From the NCBI GenBank assembly GCA_963782605.1, contig CAWAKK010000008.1:12895-76894 (forward strand): a stretch of 64,000 nt of DNA, given 5' to 3'. This DNA comes from JBDTSW01 sp963782605. GTDB taxonomy: Bacteria > Actinomycetota > Thermoleophilia > Solirubrobacterales > 70-9. A model generated the notes under the pieces. It worked only from the letters and a program-made list of their open reading frames with translations. It ran no database searches and had not been told where the DNA came from. This document shows positions 26,312 through 34,240 of this stretch, one piece after another. How positions within the stretch are numbered: position 1 is the stretch's first letter; every line of letters begins with the position of its first letter. Position numbers and translations under genes: made by a program.

Positions 26312-27702
26312 GCCCAGTACTCCGGGGCGAGGCCGCGCTTGGCGAGCAGGGTGCGCAGCTCGAGGAGCGCCGTGTAGGTGGGGAGGGCGAAGAGGCGTTC
26401 CGGCGCCTCATCGACCGCTCGATCCAGGGAAGCCTCGATCCGCGGCTCCACCGCGATCGTCTTCGGGTCGAGTCCTGCGTACTTGAGGCGCACGGCCATC
26501 TCCGGCGCCCTGGTGCCCGCGCAGACCACGCGCCGGACCGCTCCGGCCAGTAGCTCGAAGTCCGCATCCCACACCCAGGAGATGTCGCGTCCGTCGGCAA
26601 TGCGGTCGTTGAGGGCGATCCAGAGCTCGATCCCGTCCCCGTTGCCCGAATTCCCCGTGACGCTCTCCAGGCAAAGCGTGCGGAGGACCTCGTTGGCGCC
26701 GGCGGGGTTCTTGATCAGCAGGATCGAGACGTCCTTGCCGGCAACGGGGATGGTCTCGACGCGCCCGAACACGGCCTGTGTGGCTGCGATTCCCGCAGCT
26801 GCCTGTTCCAGGGAGACATCCAGCCGCAGGGCCGCCGCGAGCGCCGCCAGCGCGTTGTAGACGTTGTAGAGGCCTGGGAGCGGCAGCTCGAGCTCCACGG
26901 TGCCGGCCGGCGTGCGCACCCGGACCGAGGACCCCTCCATGCCGTGTAGCTCGATTCGCTCGGCGGCGACGTCGGGCCCTGGGCGGTCGGCGTCGCACTC
27001 AGGGCAGGTGTAGTGGCCGAGGTGGCCGACGAACGCGCGCTCGTACGAATATGCCGTCCCGCAGCGACGGCAGTGCTTGGCATCGTGGGCGTGCTGGAGC
27101 TCTGGCAGCGCCTGGCTTTGATCCTCGATGCCGAAGTAGGTCACGCCGGGGCGGCGGGCCAGGGAGCGATCGCGCCCCAGATCCGCGATCAGGGGGTCGT
27201 CGGCGTTCAGCACGAACGCAGCGCGGCCTGAGAGCTCGGCCACCAAGGACGCCCACTCGTCGGCAAGCGTCTCGAGCTCGCCGTACCGGTCGAGCTGGTC
27301 ACGGAACAGGTTCGAGAGCACGATCAGCTTCGGCTCGAGCTCGGCGGCAACCTTCGGGAGCCAGGCCTCGTCGACCTCGAAGAGACCCTCCTCACCCTGC
27401 TGCTCGAGCAGCGCCGTCGCAACACCCCAGGTCATGTTCGACCCGGCACGATTGTGCACTGGCTCGCGCCCAGCGGCCCGCAGGGCGCCTGCGAGCATGC
27501 TCGCCGTGGTCGTCTTCCCGTTCGTTGCGCTGATGACGGTCGACCCCATTCCCAAGCCGGCCCCAAGGCGGGCAATGGCGTCGGGTGCCATTCGCAGGAG
27601 CACGCGGCCCGGCAGAGTCGTCCCGCCGCCGCGTCCGCTGCGCCGGCTGAGCGCCCCCACGGCTCGGGCGAGGCTCCGCTTGGCACCGAATGCCGCGGTC
27701 AC
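26308..27702 (-). CDS. murT: Lipid II isoglutaminyl synthase, ligase subunit MurT
   Basis: 464 aa Mur-ligase-like ATPase. P-loop ATNGKTTT (59-66), RAGSNM, LNADDPL, a four-cysteine zinc ribbon inserted in the central domain (C211, C214, C233, C236) and a C-terminal DUF1727 domain with ISWVWDADFE. It activates the D-Glu carboxylate of lipid II, and ammonia from GatD completes amidation. GTG start 27702 overlaps the upstream lipid kinase stop (GTGA). murT and gatD are normally adjacent; here a methyltransferase lies between them. Confidence 0.94.
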   Translation of the reverse strand: MTAAFGAKRSLARAVGALSRRSGRGGGTTLPGRVLLRMAPDAIARLGAGLGMGSTVISATNGKTTTASMLAGALRAAGREPVHNRAGSNMTWGVATALLEQQGEEGLFEVDEAWLPKVAAELEPKLIVLSNLFRDQLDRYGELETLADEWASLVAELSGRAAFVLNADDPLIADLGRDRSLARRPGVTYFGIEDQSQALPELQHAHDAKHCRRCGTAYSYERAFVGHLGHYTCPECDADRPGPDVAAERIELHGMEGSSVRVRTPAGTVELELPLPGLYNVYNALAALAAALRLDVSLEQAAAGIAATQAVFGRVETIPVAGKDVSILLIKNPAGANEVLRTLCLESVTGNSGNGDGIELWIALNDRIADGRDISWVWDADFELLAGAVRRVVCAGTRAPEMAVRLKYAGLDPKTIAVEPRIEASLDRAVDEAPERLFALPTYTALLELRTLLAKRGLAPEYWA

Positions 27703-28598
27703 GATGGATCTCCGGAGTCCGGGGCGATGATGCGCAATGCGCCCGGAAGGATGCTCACCATGGCGGGAAGGTCCGTGAGGTGATCTCCGTCCGCGTAAAC
27801 CGCGAATGGGCGGTCAGCCGCGAGCTCGACCTCCCGAGCGCGCCTCACGGTGACTTCAGGCGTCTTTACATGCGTGCCCTTGAAGATTCTCCCGAGCACG
27901 CGGGTCAGGAACCTGAGCTTGGCCATCTCTGCAACCCAGACGACGTCGAGGTAGCCGTCATCGAGGGCTGCGCCAGGGGCTGCCTGCATCCCGCCGCCGT
28001 AGGCAGGGCCGTTGGCGGCCCCGACCGAGTAGCCGGTGAACCCCGAATCCTTTCCATCGAGCCTCAAGGTAAAGCGAGCAGGCTTCCACTCCGCGAGCGC
28101 GCGCAGAGCCGCGTACAGGTAGACGGCGCCACCGCGCATGCGCCTGGCCTCGTTGGCGATGCGATTCGCATCCGAATCGAAGCCGCAGCTCGCGATGCAC
28201 AGGAAGCGCTTGCCGTTGACCTCGCCGACGTCGATCTCACGCACGGACCCTGTGGCGAGCACCTCGACCGCGCCCTCGATCTCGGTTGGGATCCCCAGCA
28301 CCCGCGCGAGGTCGTTGCCACGCCCGGCGGGAATGACCCCGAAGCTCGCTCCTGTGTTGGCCAGCGCCCCACCGACCTGCCCGACCAGGCCGTCGCCTGA
28401 CATCACCACGACGATCTCGCCCTGCTTCGCGGCGGCGCGGGCCTCGGCGCAGCCGTGTTCGAGGCTCGTGGTGACAACGATCCGCGGGTCGATGCCTGCA
28501 ACCCGCAGCGCACCCTCGACGCGCGGGAGCAGCTGAGCGGTTCGACCGCCGCCGGCGGACGGGTTCACCAAGAGCAGGTGCCGGGCGTCGGGCGTCAC
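27699..28598 (-). CDS. Diacylglycerol/lipid kinase (DagK catalytic domain)
   Basis: 299 aa from GTG 28598, chosen because LLLVNPSAGGG then starts near residue 10 as in the family. VVVMSGDGLVGQVGGAL (GGDG-type nucleotide loop, here SGDG), IPAGRGNDLARVLGIP and a C-terminal YADGDHL are diagnostic of diacylglycerol kinase-like lipid kinases, which phosphorylate diacylglycerol or similar lipids using ATP. It opens the minus-strand operon ending in gatD. It is divergent from the cyclophilin lipoprotein gene over a 53-bp spacer. The lipid substrate is inferred only by family. Confidence 0.88.
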   Translation of the reverse strand: MTPDARHLLLVNPSAGGGRTAQLLPRVEGALRVAGIDPRIVVTTSLEHGCAEARAAAKQGEIVVVMSGDGLVGQVGGALANTGASFGVIPAGRGNDLARVLGIPTEIEGAVEVLATGSVREIDVGEVNGKRFLCIASCGFDSDANRIANEARRMRGGAVYLYAALRALAEWKPARFTLRLDGKDSGFTGYSVGAANGPAYGGGMQAAPGAALDDGYLDVVWVAEMAKLRFLTRVLGRIFKGTHVKTPEVTVRRAREVELAADRPFAVYADGDHLTDLPAMVSILPGALRIIAPDSGDPS

Positions 28599-28651
28599 CG
28601 CGTGGAGCCTAGATAACCCCCGCGCCGGAGCCGAATGTACGCTCACGGGCC

Positions 28652-29338
28652 TTGCCCGGTCCACTCTCAAAACGCGGGTTGCTCGCCCTCATAGCGCTTG
28701 CGGGTGCGCTCATGCTGGGCGCTTGCGGCGGCTCCGACGACGAGCCGGCCTCGGACGGGAGCGCCGAGGCGGAGTCGGAGTGCGAGGAGGTCCCCGCCGC
28801 GGAGCCCAAGCAGGTGAAGCTGAAGGCGCCGAAGCAGACCGTGAAGGCTGGCGAGAAGCTGACCGCGACGGTCGAGACCAACTGCGGCAGCTTCGACATC
28901 GCGCTGGATACGAAGGGATCCCCCAAGACCGCGAACTCCTTCGCCTTCCTCGTGCGCCAAGGGGTCTACGACGGGACCCCGTTTCACCGGGTGATCGACG
29001 GCTTCGTGATTCAGGGCGGGGACCCGGCGGCCGACGGGAGCGGGCACATCGGCTACGAGGTCGTCGAGAAGGTCCCCGCCGGCACGGAGTACACCAAGGG
29101 CGTGGTCGCGATGGCGAAGACGGCGGCCGACTTCGATGGCACCTCGGGCAGTCAGTTCTTCGTCGTCACTGCGATCGATGCCGCCCTCCCGCCGCAGTAC
29201 GCCGTCCTGGGCGAGGTCTCGAACGGTTTTGAGACGGTTGAGCGGATCGAGGCGCTCGCCGATCCGACGCTCGCGGACGAGGTGCTGGCCCCGCCCACGA
29301 CGCCGGTCGTGATCGAGAGCATCACGCTCGGCTCCTGA
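28652..29338 (+). CDS. Cyclophilin-type peptidyl-prolyl isomerase, lipoprotein
   Basis: 228 aa. A type II signal (KRGLLALIALAGALMLGAC, lipobox LGAC) makes it a membrane-anchored exported protein. After a Glu/Ser-rich linker the cyclophilin domain (about 67-227) shows ATVETNCGSFDIAL, TPFHRVIDGFVIQGGDP, GVVAMAKTA, GSQFFVVT and YAVLGEV. The catalytic Arg (FHRV) and the QF pair are present. It catalyses cis-trans isomerisation of X-Pro bonds in exported proteins. TTG 28652 gives a proper basic n-region and no better start is seen. Confidence 0.9.
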   Translation: MPGPLSKRGLLALIALAGALMLGACGGSDDEPASDGSAEAESECEEVPAAEPKQVKLKAPKQTVKAGEKLTATVETNCGSFDIALDTKGSPKTANSFAFLVRQGVYDGTPFHRVIDGFVIQGGDPAADGSGHIGYEVVEKVPAGTEYTKGVVAMAKTAADFDGTSGSQFFVVTAIDAALPPQYAVLGEVSNGFETVERIEALADPTLADEVLAPPTTPVVIESITLGS

Positions 29339-29343
29339 ACGGG

Positions 29344-30204
29344 ATGGCGACCGAGTTCGAGGTTGATGCCGCGGGAGTGGAGCTGGCGGGTGCGGTCGAG
29401 GAGGCGCCGGACTCGGCACCGCAGGCAAGCATCGTCACGTTGCACGGCCTCACGGCGACCCGGCGCACGGTGGTGCACGGCTCACGACACCTGCCGCGGG
29501 CGGGCTTTCGCTTGATCGCCTACGACGCGAGGGGCCACGGGGCGTCCGAGGCCCCGTCGCCCGGGTCCTATGGCTATGAGCGACTCGCCGCCGACGCCGC
29601 CGCGGTCATCGATGCGCGGGTGGGGGAGGAGGGTCCCTCCACGCCCGTTCTCGCAGGCCATTCGATGGGGGCCCATACCGCCGCGACGCTCGCGCTGGGT
29701 GACCCAGGCCGGATCGCCGGGCTCGTGTTGATCGGGCCTGCCGTGACCGGGGAGCCGGCGTCGGAGGAGAGCCTCGCGGGCTGGGATGGGCTCGCGGACG
29801 GCATCGACCGTGACGGCGTCGAGGGCTTTCTGGCCGCTTACGACCAAAACCTGGCGCCGGAATGGCGCGAGACGCTCCTGCGAGTCGCGCGCCAGCGACT
29901 GGAGGCTCACGAGCACATTGAAGGGGTCGCCCACGCCCTGCGGGAGGTTCCCAGGTCGCTTCCGTTCGAGGGCATCGGCTCGCTCGAGCGCCTGGACGTC
30001 CCTGCGCTTGTCGTCGCCAGCCATGACGAGGCTGATCCCGGCCATGCCTATGAGATCGCGGAGATCTGGGCGGACGCTCTGCCGCACGCGCGCCTCGTGA
30101 GCGAGAAGCCGGGGGAGTCCCCGCTCGCGTGGCAGGGTGGGCGCCTCTCCCGCGAGATCGAGGAGTTCTGCCGCTCGGAAGCCGTGCGGGAGCGGCTCGA
30201 TTAG
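29344..30204 (+). CDS. Alpha/beta hydrolase with no obvious catalytic histidine
   Basis: 286 aa. HGLTATRR oxyanion region, YDARGHGASEAP, nucleophile elbow GHSMGA (S107) and a probable acid in SHDEADPGH mark the alpha/beta hydrolase fold. The usual C-terminal His before the last helix is not seen; the segment reads EKPGESPLAWQGG. Either another His serves or the protein is not a classical esterase. The substrate is unknown. ATG 29344 is 5 nt after the cyclophilin stop, and its TAG overlaps the convergent DUF3052 stop. Confidence 0.85.
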   Translation: MATEFEVDAAGVELAGAVEEAPDSAPQASIVTLHGLTATRRTVVHGSRHLPRAGFRLIAYDARGHGASEAPSPGSYGYERLAADAAAVIDARVGEEGPSTPVLAGHSMGAHTAATLALGDPGRIAGLVLIGPAVTGEPASEESLAGWDGLADGIDRDGVEGFLAAYDQNLAPEWRETLLRVARQRLEAHEHIEGVAHALREVPRSLPFEGIGSLERLDVPALVVASHDEADPGHAYEIAEIWADALPHARLVSEKPGESPLAWQGGRLSREIEEFCRSEAVRERLD

Positions 30205-30611
30205 CCCGGCCGGTCCGCCAGTCGGTACACCACTCGCAGCCCGGACCATGTCTCGTCGATCGCGCAGACCTTGTTGTCCACGAGGCCGTTCCCGAGCGCG
30301 ATCTCGCGCGCGACGTCCTCCGTCATATCGGTCTTCTCGCCCGAAGCGCGTTTCGGCCATGCGATCCAGAGGCCGCCGTCGTAGGCGAGGGCGCGCTTCA
30401 GAGCCCCGAAGCGACGCTCGAGTTGGGTACGCGCCGTGACGAAGCAGACCAAAACGTCCGAGCGGCAACGAGCAGCGGTGGTTATGGAAACCCCGTCGGG
30501 CAGCTCGCCCAGCGTGATGTCGAACCCGTCGGGCGCGCCCAGGAGGGCAAGGCGGTGTCCCTCCTTGATCCCAAGCTTCCTCGGCAGGGGCGTGCCCGAG
30601 TAACCGGCCAT
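30201..30611 (-). CDS. DUF3052 family protein
   Basis: 136 aa soluble protein. It starts MAGYSGTPLPRKLGIKEG, with HRLALLGAPDGF, LVCFVTARTQLERRF, GGLWIAWPKRASG and LVDNKVCAIDETWSGLRVVYR, the conserved pattern of DUF3052 proteins, which are common in Actinobacteria and have no established function here. It is divergent from the PRC-barrel gene with only 24 bp between starts, and tail-to-tail with the alpha/beta hydrolase (4-nt overlap). Confidence 0.85.
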   Translation of the reverse strand: MAGYSGTPLPRKLGIKEGHRLALLGAPDGFDITLGELPDGVSITTAARCRSDVLVCFVTARTQLERRFGALKRALAYDGGLWIAWPKRASGEKTDMTEDVAREIALGNGLVDNKVCAIDETWSGLRVVYRLADRPG

Positions 30612-30635
30612 GGGAGCAGCCTATGCTTTGGCGGC

Positions 30636-30974
30636 GTGACCGACGAAGGGCATGCCATCCACTACAACGCCGTCGCACGGGGCACTCGCGTGGTCTCGGC
30701 GGACGGGGTTTTGGTGGGGACGGTCGACCAGGTCGTCGACAACTACCGCGAGCACATCCTGGACGGGATCGTGATCGACACGCCAGATGCCGGGCTTCGA
30801 TTCGTCGACGGACCGGAGGTCGCCCGGACCGCTGAGCGTTTGGTGACGCTCGCGATCACAGCCGAGGAGGCGGCGCAGCTGGGTCCTCCCGAGAAGGGGG
30901 CGGGGGCCTTTCGGCCCAGCGTCCGCAGTGGGCGGCTCGGCAAGTTCCTCGGCGGTGGCTGGAAGCGCGAGTAG
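30636..30974 (+). CDS. PRC-barrel-like small protein
   Basis: 112 aa from GTG 30636; the longer open frame upstream is antisense to DUF3052. VARGTRVVSADGVLVGTVDQVVDN and HILDGIVIDTP fit the PRC-barrel pattern (small beta barrel found in RimM and photosynthetic reaction-centre H subunits), followed by an Ala/Glu helix and a basic C-terminus. A structural or binding role is likely. No enzymatic motif is visible. Confidence 0.7.
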   Translation: MTDEGHAIHYNAVARGTRVVSADGVLVGTVDQVVDNYREHILDGIVIDTPDAGLRFVDGPEVARTAERLVTLAITAEEAAQLGPPEKGAGAFRPSVRSGRLGKFLGGGWKRE

Positions 30975-30990
30975 GAGGGCCGCCCGGGAC

Positions 30991-31506
30991 TCAGCGGTCG
31001 TTGCCCTTGTCGTCGTCCCAGTCGCGGAACTTCTGGTCGCCCAGCGGCAGCGCCGCCCACAGTCCCGCGAACAGGATGGCGAAGCAGATCGCGCTGATGA
31101 TCGCCTGAGTCTCGCCGAAGACGATGTGGGCGATCAGGGCGATGGCGCTCGTCATCGCAACTGCCAGGACCCCCAGCCCGATCAGCGAGAGCGTGTTGGA
31201 GCGCATGACGATCTCACGCTTCATTCCCTCGCGGAAGAGCACGCGATGGATCGCGGTCGGCGCGATCAGGAGCGCCGTCGCGACGGCCGTGGCGATGAGC
31301 ACGAAGAAGTAGCCATTGCGCTCAAAGCTCGTGAGGGTCGGGAAGGCCTGGCTGAATGGGACGGTGAGCAGGAACGCGAAGAGGACCTGAACGCCCGGGA
31401 GCGCGACGCGCAACTCCTGGAGGAGTTGCTCGAGGTTCTTGTCGAGACGCTCCTTCTCGGTCTCGTCGTCGCGAGACCCGTCGGCCTCTTTGTCCTGGTT
31501 CCCCAT
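30991..31506 (-). CDS. DUF6328-type four-helix membrane protein
   Basis: 171 aa from ATG 31506. An acidic soluble N-terminus with RLDKNLEQLLQELRVALPGVQVLFAFLL leads into four TM helices (about 40-58, 68-90, 105-130, 135-155) and an Asp/Lys-rich tail. The LLQELRVALPGVQVLF start is the hallmark of DUF6328 actinobacterial membrane proteins of unknown function. It is divergent from the anti-sigma-like ATPase gene over 96 bp. I found no convincing stress-sigma promoter in that spacer. Confidence 0.8.
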   Translation of the reverse strand: MGNQDKEADGSRDDETEKERLDKNLEQLLQELRVALPGVQVLFAFLLTVPFSQAFPTLTSFERNGYFFVLIATAVATALLIAPTAIHRVLFREGMKREIVMRSNTLSLIGLGVLAVAMTSAIALIAHIVFGETQAIISAICFAILFAGLWAALPLGDQKFRDWDDDKGNDR

Positions 31507-31602
31507 GCAGCTTGAGATGAGGTCTACCCCGGAGCGGCTGAGGCGAATCCCCCAGCGCACTTCCTGGGCGTAGAACGACGCCTGCGCGGGTAGGCAAAAG
31601 CC

Positions 31603-32427
31603 GTGTTGGCCGCGGATCTTCGCCTCGTGCTTCCCGCACGCGCGGAAGAGGTGGCGGTGGTACGCCACGCTGTCGCCGGGCTGGCGGAGGCGCTCGAGAT
31701 GGATCCGGCCCAGGTCGTCGACCTCAAGACCGTCGTGACGGAAGCGTGCATGAACGTCGTGATCCACGCCTACGACGACGGCATCGGACCAATGGAGGTC
31801 GAAGCCCAGCGCGACGGCGATTGCCTGGTGGTCGTGGTTCGCGACCATGGGGGCGGCATCCGCCCGCGGCCCGACATGAGCCGCGAGAGCCTGCGGATGG
31901 GCCTGCCGCTCATCGCGGCGCTCTCAACCGATTTCTCGATCGTGGGCGGCCCAGGGCGGGGGACCGAGGTCACCATGCGAATGGCCCTGGAGCCCCACGC
32001 GAGCGCCGACGAAACCCTCGCCCAGCCGAGCGCCGCTACCGATGCGAGAGGGGGAGCGGTCATGTCCATGCCGGCGGGCGAGCTCGTGGGTGCCGTGCTC
32101 TCCCGCGTCGTCTCCATCTTCGCGGTGAGGGCCAATTTCTCGGTCGATCGGCTCTCCGACGCGGTCCTTTTGGCTGACGCCATCTCCTCGCAGGCTGCCG
32201 ACCACTTCCCTGATGGGACGGCCCGTGTCTTGGTCGACGAGGATGGGGCGGCCGTGAGCGTGAGGGTCGGCCCGCTCGTGGATGGAGCTGGCGATCGCCT
32301 GCGCGAGGACATGCAGATTCCCGGTATCGACGCCTCACTCGAGGCCCTGGCGGACACCGTCGCGGTCGAGCGCCAGGACGGTGAGGAGCACCTGTTGTTA
32401 GAGATCGCTTCTCAACCGGGCCGCTGA
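31603..32427 (+). CDS. RsbW-like ATPase (anti-sigma factor) with a second degenerate ATPase domain
   Basis: 274 aa. The N-terminal GHKL/HATPase domain (about 1-130) shows LPARAEEVAVVRHAVAGLAEAL, N-box TEACMNVVIHAY, DHGGGI, and GMGLPLI in the form MGLPLIAAL, as in SpoIIAB/RsbW kinases that sequester sigma factors and phosphorylate STAS antagonists. After a linker, residues about 150-272 repeat the secondary-structure plan (ANFSVDRLSDAVLLADAIS, LEALADTVAVE) without an N-box. TTG start 31603. It converges tail-to-tail with a SigF/SigB-type sigma gene 7 nt away, its likely target. Confidence 0.8.
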   Translation: MLAADLRLVLPARAEEVAVVRHAVAGLAEALEMDPAQVVDLKTVVTEACMNVVIHAYDDGIGPMEVEAQRDGDCLVVVVRDHGGGIRPRPDMSRESLRMGLPLIAALSTDFSIVGGPGRGTEVTMRMALEPHASADETLAQPSAATDARGGAVMSMPAGELVGAVLSRVVSIFAVRANFSVDRLSDAVLLADAISSQAADHFPDGTARVLVDEDGAAVSVRVGPLVDGAGDRLREDMQIPGIDASLEALADTVAVERQDGEEHLLLEIASQPGR

Positions 32428-32434
32428 GCGGCGC

Positions 32435-33238
32435 CTAGCGCGGCTCGCCGGGGTCGGAGGCGGCGCGGACGCGCTCGAGCGCCTTGCGGAGGATGCGTGA
32501 GATGTGCATCTGCGAGTAGCCGACGCGCTCCGCGATCTTCGACTGAGTGAGGTCCTCGACGAAGCGCAGGCGCAGCACCTCGCGCTCGAGGTCGGTGAGG
32601 ACGCGGGCGCCGGAGCTGATCGCGGAGCGCTCCTCGACCAGCTCGAAGCCGGGATCATCGCCGCCCACTCGATCTCCGATCGACGAGTCGCCGAGATCCT
32701 CGCCGCCGGCGGGCTGGTCGAGCGACATGGTCCGACGCGCATCCGACGCCTCCATCGCCTCGAGCACGTCGGCCTCACTGATCACGAGCTTGTCGGAGAC
32801 CTCTCGCACCGTTGGAGAGCGCTCGAGATCGCTCCCCAGCTTGGTGATGGTGTCCTCGACGTCGCGAATCCGCTCTTGGAGGCCACGGGGGACGCGGAGC
32901 GTCCAGACGCGATCCCGGAAGTGACGACGCAGCTCGCCGAGGATGGTGGGGCCGGCGAAGGCGGCAAACGGCACCCCGCGCGAGGGATCGAAGCGCTCGA
33001 GCGCCCCCATCAAGCCGACGCTCGCGACCTGCACGAGGTCGTCCGACGGCTCCGCGCCGCCCGCGTAGCGCATCGCCAGGCTGCGAGCAAGGGGAAGGAA
33101 GCGGTTTACGAGCTCCTCGCGCAGCCTCGGATCACGCGTCTCCGCGAAGCGCTCGAGCAGCTCACGCTCGGCCGCGAGGCCCTCCGGAGGGCCGGGGGCG
33201 GGAGGAGTGGGATCGCCGCTTTGCGGATCCGGCGTCAA
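32435..33238 (-). CDS. SigB/SigF-type RNA polymerase sigma factor
   Basis: 267 aa. Region 2 is LVNRFLPLARSLAMRYAGG, DLVQVASVGLMGALERFDPSRGVPF and FAGPTILGELRRHFRD. Region 3 is VPRGLQERIRDVE and PTVREVSDKL. Region 4 is LTDLEREVLRLRFVEDLTQSKIAERVGYSQMHISR. This is a group 3 stress/sporulation-type sigma factor. TTG 33238 follows an AGGG ribosome site. A strong hairpin lies directly upstream, in its leader or as terminator of yqgE. The convergent ATPase gene is the probable anti-sigma factor; an RsiG-like protein encoded at 52 kb is another candidate regulator. Confidence 0.93.
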   Translation of the reverse strand: MTPDPQSGDPTPPAPGPPEGLAAERELLERFAETRDPRLREELVNRFLPLARSLAMRYAGGAEPSDDLVQVASVGLMGALERFDPSRGVPFAAFAGPTILGELRRHFRDRVWTLRVPRGLQERIRDVEDTITKLGSDLERSPTVREVSDKLVISEADVLEAMEASDARRTMSLDQPAGGEDLGDSSIGDRVGGDDPGFELVEERSAISSGARVLTDLEREVLRLRFVEDLTQSKIAERVGYSQMHISRILRKALERVRAASDPGEPR

Positions 33239-33254
33239 CTGACCCTTTCAGACA

Positions 33255-33285
33255 ACAGAAGCCCGGGGCATGCCCGGGCTTCTGT
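33255..33285 (-). terminator. 13-bp hairpin upstream of the sigma gene
   Basis: ACAGAAGCCCGGG (33255-33267) pairs perfectly with 33273-33285, loop GCATG. It sits 17-47 nt upstream of the sigma start codon. It could terminate yqgE read-through or act as an attenuator of the sigma mRNA. On the minus strand it is followed by TTGTCTG, a weak U-tract. Confidence 0.6.
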
Positions 33286-33487
33286 GCTGCCTCGCCGCAT
33301 GTGCGACGTATATGTACCGCAGAAGGATCGTGCCGCTGTTGATCCCTGCTTAATCCCGCGCGCTACCCCGATTTGGGCCCCCGCAAACGGCGCGCAAACG
33401 CATGGCCGGCCGAGGCCAGCGGCCGGACAGAGCCCGTTTTGAGCGATTGGCCACGGGTACGAGGAAAGCACTACCGGGGAAGTTAGA

Positions 33488-33523
33488 GGCGCGTGCCGGC
33501 TGTTCGCCCCGCCGGCGCGCGTC
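33488..33523 (-). terminator. GC-rich hairpin downstream of yqgE
   Basis: 33488-33500 pairs with 33511-33523 (13 bp including two G-T wobble pairs; core GCCGGC/GCCGGC), loop of 10 nt. It is about 90 nt beyond the yqgE stop on the minus strand and followed there by a CTCTAACTT stretch, which suits a terminator. Confidence 0.5.
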
Positions 33524-33609
33524 CGTTCGTTTGTGGCGTCGTTCAGACACCCTCGGTGACGCCGCCCAGGTTTACCTAATCTGTGTTATCGAGCACAGGA
33601 TTTCCGCCC

Positions 33610-34158
33610 TCAGTTCACCGACGGGTCCTCCGGCATGCGGGCCACGAGGGCGTACTGGCCACCCTTGCGGGCAAGAACGTCGCTCCAGAGGGTCTGGGGC
33701 TCGTCCGGGAAGAGCTCCCTGGGGATCGGGGGCTCGACGATCCAGGAGTCGACGTCCAGCTCGGCCTCAAGCTGGCCGGCGCCCCAGCCCGAGTAGCCCG
33801 CGTAGACGCGCGCACGGCGGACGACTCCGGCCAGGTCCTCCGTTTCGAAGTCGGCCGAGGCGAAGCCCACATCGGCGGTGACGATCCAGGCCGCCGCGTC
33901 AGGGTCACTGAACTCCGCCAGGACGACAAGGGCGCTCGGCTGCACCGGGCCGCCGACGTAGATCGGCGCCTCCGCACCGGCGACGTCATCGAGTTGTGGC
34001 ACGAGCTCCCCCACCAGCGCCTCGGACGGCCTGTCGAGGACGATTCCCATCGCCCCCTCGTCGTTGTGCTCGGTGATCAGCACCACGCTTCGGGCGAAGT
34101 TCGGGTCGACCAGCGTGGGCGATGCGACCAGGAGCTTTCCGCGAAGCGATTCGTCCAC
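33610..34158 (-). CDS. YqgE/AlgH family protein (UPF0301)
   Basis: 182 aa. GKLLVASPTLVDPNFARSVVLITEHNDEGAMGIVLDRP is the UPF0301 signature, followed by YVGGPVQPSALVVLAE, VRVYAGYSGWGAGQLE in the form RARVYAGYSGWGAGQLEAEL, and WSDVLARKGGQYALVARMPEDPSVN. The structure of the family is known but its biochemical role is unsettled. The gene is complete and divergent from the thioredoxin-TPR gene. Confidence 0.92.
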   Translation of the reverse strand: MDESLRGKLLVASPTLVDPNFARSVVLITEHNDEGAMGIVLDRPSEALVGELVPQLDDVAGAEAPIYVGGPVQPSALVVLAEFSDPDAAAWIVTADVGFASADFETEDLAGVVRRARVYAGYSGWGAGQLEAELDVDSWIVEPPIPRELFPDEPQTLWSDVLARKGGQYALVARMPEDPSVN

Positions 34159-34240
34159 GCCCTATATCTTCCCGCCCCGCGGCCGAGTTCACATAATTCC
34201 GTTGGCCCTCGCCCCCGGGCAGCCCTTCTCTAACCTCGTA

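Larger units (their letters stand above)
33239..33609. other. 371-bp intergenic region with two strong hairpins
   Basis: No believable gene. It contains hairpins at 33255-33285 and 33488-33523 (listed separately) and a small CTGTG/CACAG dyad at 33581-33598. The middle stretch (about 33330-33480) is less structured and presumably carries the sigma gene promoter on the minus strand. I recognise no tRNA or known ncRNA. Confidence 0.4.

Noticed and set aside
31507..31602. Stress-sigma promoter upstream of the anti-sigma-like gene
   Set aside because: A GGGTAG at 31588-31593 resembles a SigB/SigF -10, but no GTTT-type -35 lies at the right distance.
33480..33530. tRNA-like segment (GTTCG within a stem-loop)
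   Set aside because: There is no acceptor stem, anticodon arm or CCA-end arrangement; it is a simple hairpin.
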